Assembly: GCA_964532465.1 (NCBI GenBank)
Contig: CAZHHX010000001.1
Span: forward strand, 62,001-126,000
Source of the DNA: JAPLKB01 sp964532465
GTDB lineage: Bacteria > Desulfobacterota > Syntrophorhabdia > Syntrophorhabdales > Syntrophorhabdaceae
DNA length: 64,000 bases
Direction of reading: 5' to 3'
The notes beneath the pieces were generated by a model. That model ran no database searches and was not told where the DNA came from. It was given only the letters and a program-made list of their open reading frames with translations. Below, in pieces: positions 60,674 to 64,000 of this stretch. Positions within the stretch are counted from its first letter, which is position 1. Each line of letters opens with the position of its first letter. The position numbers were made by a program, and so were the translations under genes.

Positions 60674-62923
60674 TTAGAAATATATCGGAATAGGATTAAG
60701 TTCTTCTTCTGCAAGGGGACTGTCCAGCCAGCCCATGGCCGGCGGCACATCATAGAGCCTGCCGGGTGCGTAGCGCGCCCAGAAATGGCGAAGGCCCGGT
60801 ACAATCACCTTGACCACCGGCATACCTATGTCGGGACGGGTCTGGTCAAGGACCAGCACTTCCATGCCTCGTTCCTCAACGCGGCGCCGGCATTCCACAA
60901 TGTCTTCAAGCAGATCGCCGCTGTAGAGAATCGGATAATCGCTCCGTGTGCGCGGTGACACTCCCGTATCCGGCACTACATAAGGCTGGTTGGCGCGGGT
61001 TGCAGTTGTGAGCCATGACAGCACTTCCTCATCCTCAATGGTGAGTTCACCCTGTCCCCCCTTTTCACGGGCAATGCCGAGCATCTGGTTCATCTCCGCC
61101 AGGGCGCGCTGAAGGGCGATGCGGGCGTCGAGGTGGCAGCCGAGACCAAAGAGAATGCGTTCCTCCGGCCCGTCTCTCAGGGCTGAGAATGCCGCAAAGG
61201 TGGGAATGCCGAGGTCGCTTGTGATGTCGAGAGCCCACAGATCCCGTCCCATCTTGTCATAATGGGCGGCAAGGTCCGTAAACCACGCATCACCAAAGCT
61301 GAATATGTCCACTCCCGGTTTCGGCAGCATATTGTACCACCAGAGGGCCGTTGCATCACGTTCCACGAGTTCGAGAAAGCCCTGAAGGACAGCTTCCTCA
61401 AGGGTATTACCCGAAGCATTGCCGTTGGAACATGACATGCAGTAAAAGGTATTGCAGCCTTCTCCTGCCCTGGCGTTAAAGTAGAGGAACTGGGTAGGAA
61501 GGTATTTGTGACATTCATTTGTGAGTGACCAGACCGGAGTCCAGTCAATGCGGACCTCCTCGTCGAGGAGTTCGGGAACCCTGTTGAATTTGGATTTGCG
61601 GGCACTCCAGGCTTCACGCTCGGCATACTGCCGGTCACTGTAACGCATTACCATGTTGGGGTGGATAACCGTGTCTCCATATCGGGACCGCATTTCCCGG
61701 AGGCTGCCGGGTATGCGGATTTCCGAGCCGTCAGCCTCGCCGCAGTAGCGTTCCAGCGCCTCACACAGAGCGCCCGCCCTGGCCTGGGTTTCCGAGGCCC
61801 CTTTGCCTGCGCTTGCGTTTCGCAGTCCCTTTTTCATGTCATCCAGCCGATCCGTCCTGATGGCGGCATTATGTCCGGCTGCGTAGACATGGATAACGCC
61901 GTCGGTTCCTGAGACGCACTGAAGAGTTTTGATTATTCCGGTAATGGGACTCACCATACGTTCGAATTTTTTAAGGGTCGCTTCAGGCGGGACAGTGCGA
62001 TGTCCGCCGTCTTCGACAAAAACAACCTTTGCGCTTGCCAGTTTCACCGGGGAGGCGACCTGTGAAGGCGGATTGCCGCAGACAGGGCAGGAGGGGTTGC
62101 GGATAAGGTCATGGGTGCGCGAAGTCCAGGTGCGCAGATCTATGGAAAGAATCCTGCCTTTCAGTCCGTCCGCTGCCCCGGTTATGGCTTTGGCAGCTTC
62201 GATTGCAGTAAACTCACAGGCTGCCCTTATACTTCCCGGTAAAGAGGGCAGCGTCGGTTCGGTCTTAATACCCCTTGCTGCGGCAAAGTTCTGTATCACC
62301 CGATGTCGTGACAGTTTTTGACGCAGGCATAGCGGGCAGCCCGTTTCTCCCGGAACAAAAAGGGGGCCTATCCATATCTCGAAACCGGCTGGACGGAACA
62401 GCATCAGGGGTCGTCCCGCCTTCCGTGCTGACAGGGCGATGCCCGTCAAATCATCCAGCAGGTAGTCATCCGTCAGCACTATGTCGAAGGTGCTTTCGCT
62501 CTCGTCCGTTGTTCGTGTGACGGCGAGGTCGGCAAGGGAAAAAAGAAGCGGTTCAGGGTTTGTCTTTCCCAGCGCCAGTACGCGTACTTTCGATGCCCTG
62601 AGCGCGGCCTCTGCGGATGACGGGCTCAGCCCCAGGCCATGCCAGAAGCCTGCTTGCCCCGGTTTCGTGACCGGCTCCTGCTCGGCGATGAGCCCCTTCT
62701 TCTCCAGAAGCATGAGAGCATAATAAACCCTGGCAGCGTCTATTTCTCCTGACAGGGTTTCGGCAATATCATCTGCGCTGCGCACTCCGTCGATAAGCGG
62801 TACAATCTTGTTATAAAGCGTGCCGTAAAGGACAGTGGCGCCGTCCTCTGAAAAAACAAGCACTCCTTCATCAGGGATAACGGACGGCTGTAAGTGTTCC
62901 TTGAATACCGGAATGTTGATCAT
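60674..62923 (-). CDS. Fused TOMM cyclodehydratase (RRE / E1-like C + YcaO D)
   Basis: 749 residues; start at 62923 with gaggaga 7 nt upstream. Residues 1-85 are a PqqD/RRE-like leader-binding domain (VLFGTLYNKIVPLIDG-like). The middle part is the E1-like C-protein region with a zinc tetrad (CPLC ~196 and CPVC ~278). From ~355 the YcaO domain carries the ATP site (GKGASETQARAGALCEALERY, with S-x3-Q-A-x-A-x2-E). The C-terminus ends NPIPIYF, a short Pro-rich end close to the usual PxPxP. It makes azoline rings from Cys/Ser/Thr of the precursor using ATP. First gene of the operon. Confidence 0.92.
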   Translation of the reverse strand: MINIPVFKEHLQPSVIPDEGVLVFSEDGATVLYGTLYNKIVPLIDGVRSADDIAETLSGEIDAARVYYALMLLEKKGLIAEQEPVTKPGQAGFWHGLGLSPSSAEAALRASKVRVLALGKTNPEPLLFSLADLAVTRTTDESESTFDIVLTDDYLLDDLTGIALSARKAGRPLMLFRPAGFEIWIGPLFVPGETGCPLCLRQKLSRHRVIQNFAAARGIKTEPTLPSLPGSIRAACEFTAIEAAKAITGAADGLKGRILSIDLRTWTSRTHDLIRNPSCPVCGNPPSQVASPVKLASAKVVFVEDGGHRTVPPEATLKKFERMVSPITGIIKTLQCVSGTDGVIHVYAAGHNAAIRTDRLDDMKKGLRNASAGKGASETQARAGALCEALERYCGEADGSEIRIPGSLREMRSRYGDTVIHPNMVMRYSDRQYAEREAWSARKSKFNRVPELLDEEVRIDWTPVWSLTNECHKYLPTQFLYFNARAGEGCNTFYCMSCSNGNASGNTLEEAVLQGFLELVERDATALWWYNMLPKPGVDIFSFGDAWFTDLAAHYDKMGRDLWALDITSDLGIPTFAAFSALRDGPEERILFGLGCHLDARIALQRALAEMNQMLGIAREKGGQGELTIEDEEVLSWLTTATRANQPYVVPDTGVSPRTRSDYPILYSGDLLEDIVECRRRVEERGMEVLVLDQTRPDIGMPVVKVIVPGLRHFWARYAPGRLYDVPPAMGWLDSPLAEEELNPIPIYF

Positions 62924-63583
62924 CGATACATCTCCTCATGTTGTAACTGTATTGTTTGAAATATTCGCTCTTTTTGTTGTCTTGCGTGCATTGCTCTTTT
63001 CCATGTTTTGCTCTTTGCAGGCGGTAAGTTTGTTCAGTTTCATTTCCTTTCTTAGCATTCCCCTGTTTATCCATATAAAAACCTGTGAACATTAATCCTA
63101 AAACACAAATTTGAATTCGGAAAAAGCACGGCTTCTTCATTATGAAATAAATTTCCTGACTTAGAATTCCATATTTTCCGATTATACCACCGCAATGTTC
63201 CTTTTTTCAAATCCTCCGCAGCCTACCCGGCCTTATTTTCCAGATTACCTAATCAGGGTATTCGTCAGCCGGTTTGGGTGCTGTATTTAAAACTGGTTCT
63301 TTTCATTTCAAGTGGGTAATACAGCTTGATAGCTGCAAGATTATGATGATCCTTTAAGTGTGAAGAACTTTCTGAAGTCTACACTGCGTGGTTTTTGCCA
63401 GAGACGCTACTTTCTTCCTGTAAAAAACACAGTCAACCTTTTTGGCGTCGTAGCAACTTTCAATCGGTAACATATAACCCTGAAATAGAAGAAATACTCC
63501 TAAATTTCAAAAATTATGCGATTATGATATATTAATTGTTATGTCTTAGCGGCTTCCACAAAAATGCTAACGGAGGACGATTC
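62924..63583. other. Gap of ~660 bp upstream of the TOMM operon
   Basis: It must hold the promoters of the minus-strand TOMM operon and of the lipoprotein gene, but no clear -35/-10 pair is visible. No repeat, RNA gene or supported reading frame was found. Confidence 0.35.
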
Positions 63584-64000
63584 ATGAAAACTATGGCTTC
63601 TGTACTATTTGTGATCCTTACCTTGGTCGTCACTGGTTGCGCTACAAATACAGCTAACAACGCCGGGCAGTCACTGGCTCGCACCGAGACCTGCAAGGCG
63701 ACGACTGAAAAGGAGATCGCCGCGCTCTTCGATAGGTGGAATCAGTCACTACAAACGGGTGATCCACATAAAGTAGTCGCCAACTATGCTGAGCGATCAA
63801 TGCTTTTGCCGACAGTTTCAAATAGGCCACGCCTGACACCAGCCGAAAAAGAAGACTATTTCCATCACTTTCTTGAAAACGGCCCATCAGGAGAAATTAA
63901 TTTGAGAATGATTGATATCGGCTGCAACTCTGCCGTAGACGCTGGTCTCTATACGTTTACTTTCAGAAAAACGGGCACCAAGGTCAGTGCGCGTTACACC
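63584..64000 (+). CDS. SnoaL/DUF4440-like lipoprotein, 3' truncated by the window
   Basis: At least 139 residues; it runs off the window. The start at 63584 has cggagga 7 nt upstream. The N-terminus is a lipoprotein signal (VLFVILTLVVTGC, lipobox Cys19). The mature part (TEKEIAALFDRWNQSLQTGD, then VVANYAERSMLLPTVSN) is the opening of a SnoaL-like / CaMKII-association-type cone domain, found in small exported proteins of unknown role. It is divergent from the TOMM operon, and whether it belongs to it is open. Confidence 0.7.
   Translation, partial: MKTMASVLFVILTLVVTGCATNTANNAGQSLARTETCKATTEKEIAALFDRWNQSLQTGDPHKVVANYAERSMLLPTVSNRPRLTPAEKEDYFHHFLENGPSGEINLRMIDIGCNSAVDAGLYTFTFRKTGTKVSARYT

Noticed and set aside
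62871..63140. 89-codon minus-strand frame upstream of the cyclodehydratase
   Set aside because: It overlaps the start of the cyclodehydratase in another frame and has no domain or Shine-Dalgarno.
1..64000. tRNA or rRNA genes
   Set aside because: Reading the gaps for T-arm and CCA-end patterns gave no candidate. A covariance search would be the proper test.

Overview
The window reads like the chromosome of an anaerobic, Gram-negative, deltaproteobacterium-like organism (Desulfobacterota / syntroph type). This is inferred from gene content: indolepyruvate:ferredoxin oxidoreductase, many hybrid histidine kinases, an ilvB-ilvN-ilvC-psd-pssA run, lipid A aminoarabinose genes, and a fermentative 3-hydroxyacyl-CoA dehydrogenase beside an acetoacetate decarboxylase. 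No rRNA or tRNA gene was found to fix the taxonomy.

Layout. 0-3.5 kb: end of iorA, iorB, and a two-domain M16 peptidase. 3.7-13.8 kb: a plus-strand signalling block with an Hpt protein, a receiver-GspE ATPase-receiver hybrid, a PAS-rich hybrid kinase, a GGDEF cyclase and a membrane hybrid kinase. 14-24 kb: hydroxyacyl-CoA dehydrogenase, acetoacetate decarboxylase, HD protein, LivK-type binding protein, a kinase with a periplasmic binding domain, a LUD protein, an EF-hand protein, one MITE copy and an IS1634-like remnant. 24-32.5 kb: a minus-strand type I restriction operon (hsdM, an AlbA_2/ATPase-type gene, hsdS, a RAYT-like small gene, hsdR). 32.8-38.4 kb: a radical SAM protein and an Arn lipid A modification operon with ArnA split in two. 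38.5-48.7 kb: housekeeping genes (YdcH-like, ilvBNC, psd, pssA, two HAD proteins, secA, argJ).

48.7-55.7 kb is an accessory region. It holds 165-bp direct repeats around a RelE/ParE toxin-antitoxin pair, then a minus-strand cluster that looks like defence genes: an unknown protein, a HEPN + Mrr_N winged-helix fusion, a second HEPN-like protein, and an HNH + WYL fusion. A good integron attC-like site follows the HEPN-Mrr_N gene. A decayed RAYT transposase closes the region.

55.8-62.9 kb is the most interesting part: a compact RiPP cluster of the thiazole/oxazole (TOMM) type. Its minus-strand genes are a fused YcaO cyclodehydratase, a nitrile-hydratase-like-leader (NHLP) precursor ending in a short Cys/Ser core, a PqqD/RRE-like + M50 protease fusion, and a SagB-type dehydrogenase. 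A SPASM-type radical SAM gene converges on them. A 149-bp palindromic MITE sits exactly between the convergent genes and supplies the last ~29 residues of the dehydrogenase. The window closes in a truncated SnoaL/DUF4440-like lipoprotein gene.

Several dispersed non-coding repeat families (MITE, odd-length palindromes with an ACAGT centre, 7-bp tandem arrays, 165-bp direct repeats) lie in the gaps and point to past RAYT/MITE activity.
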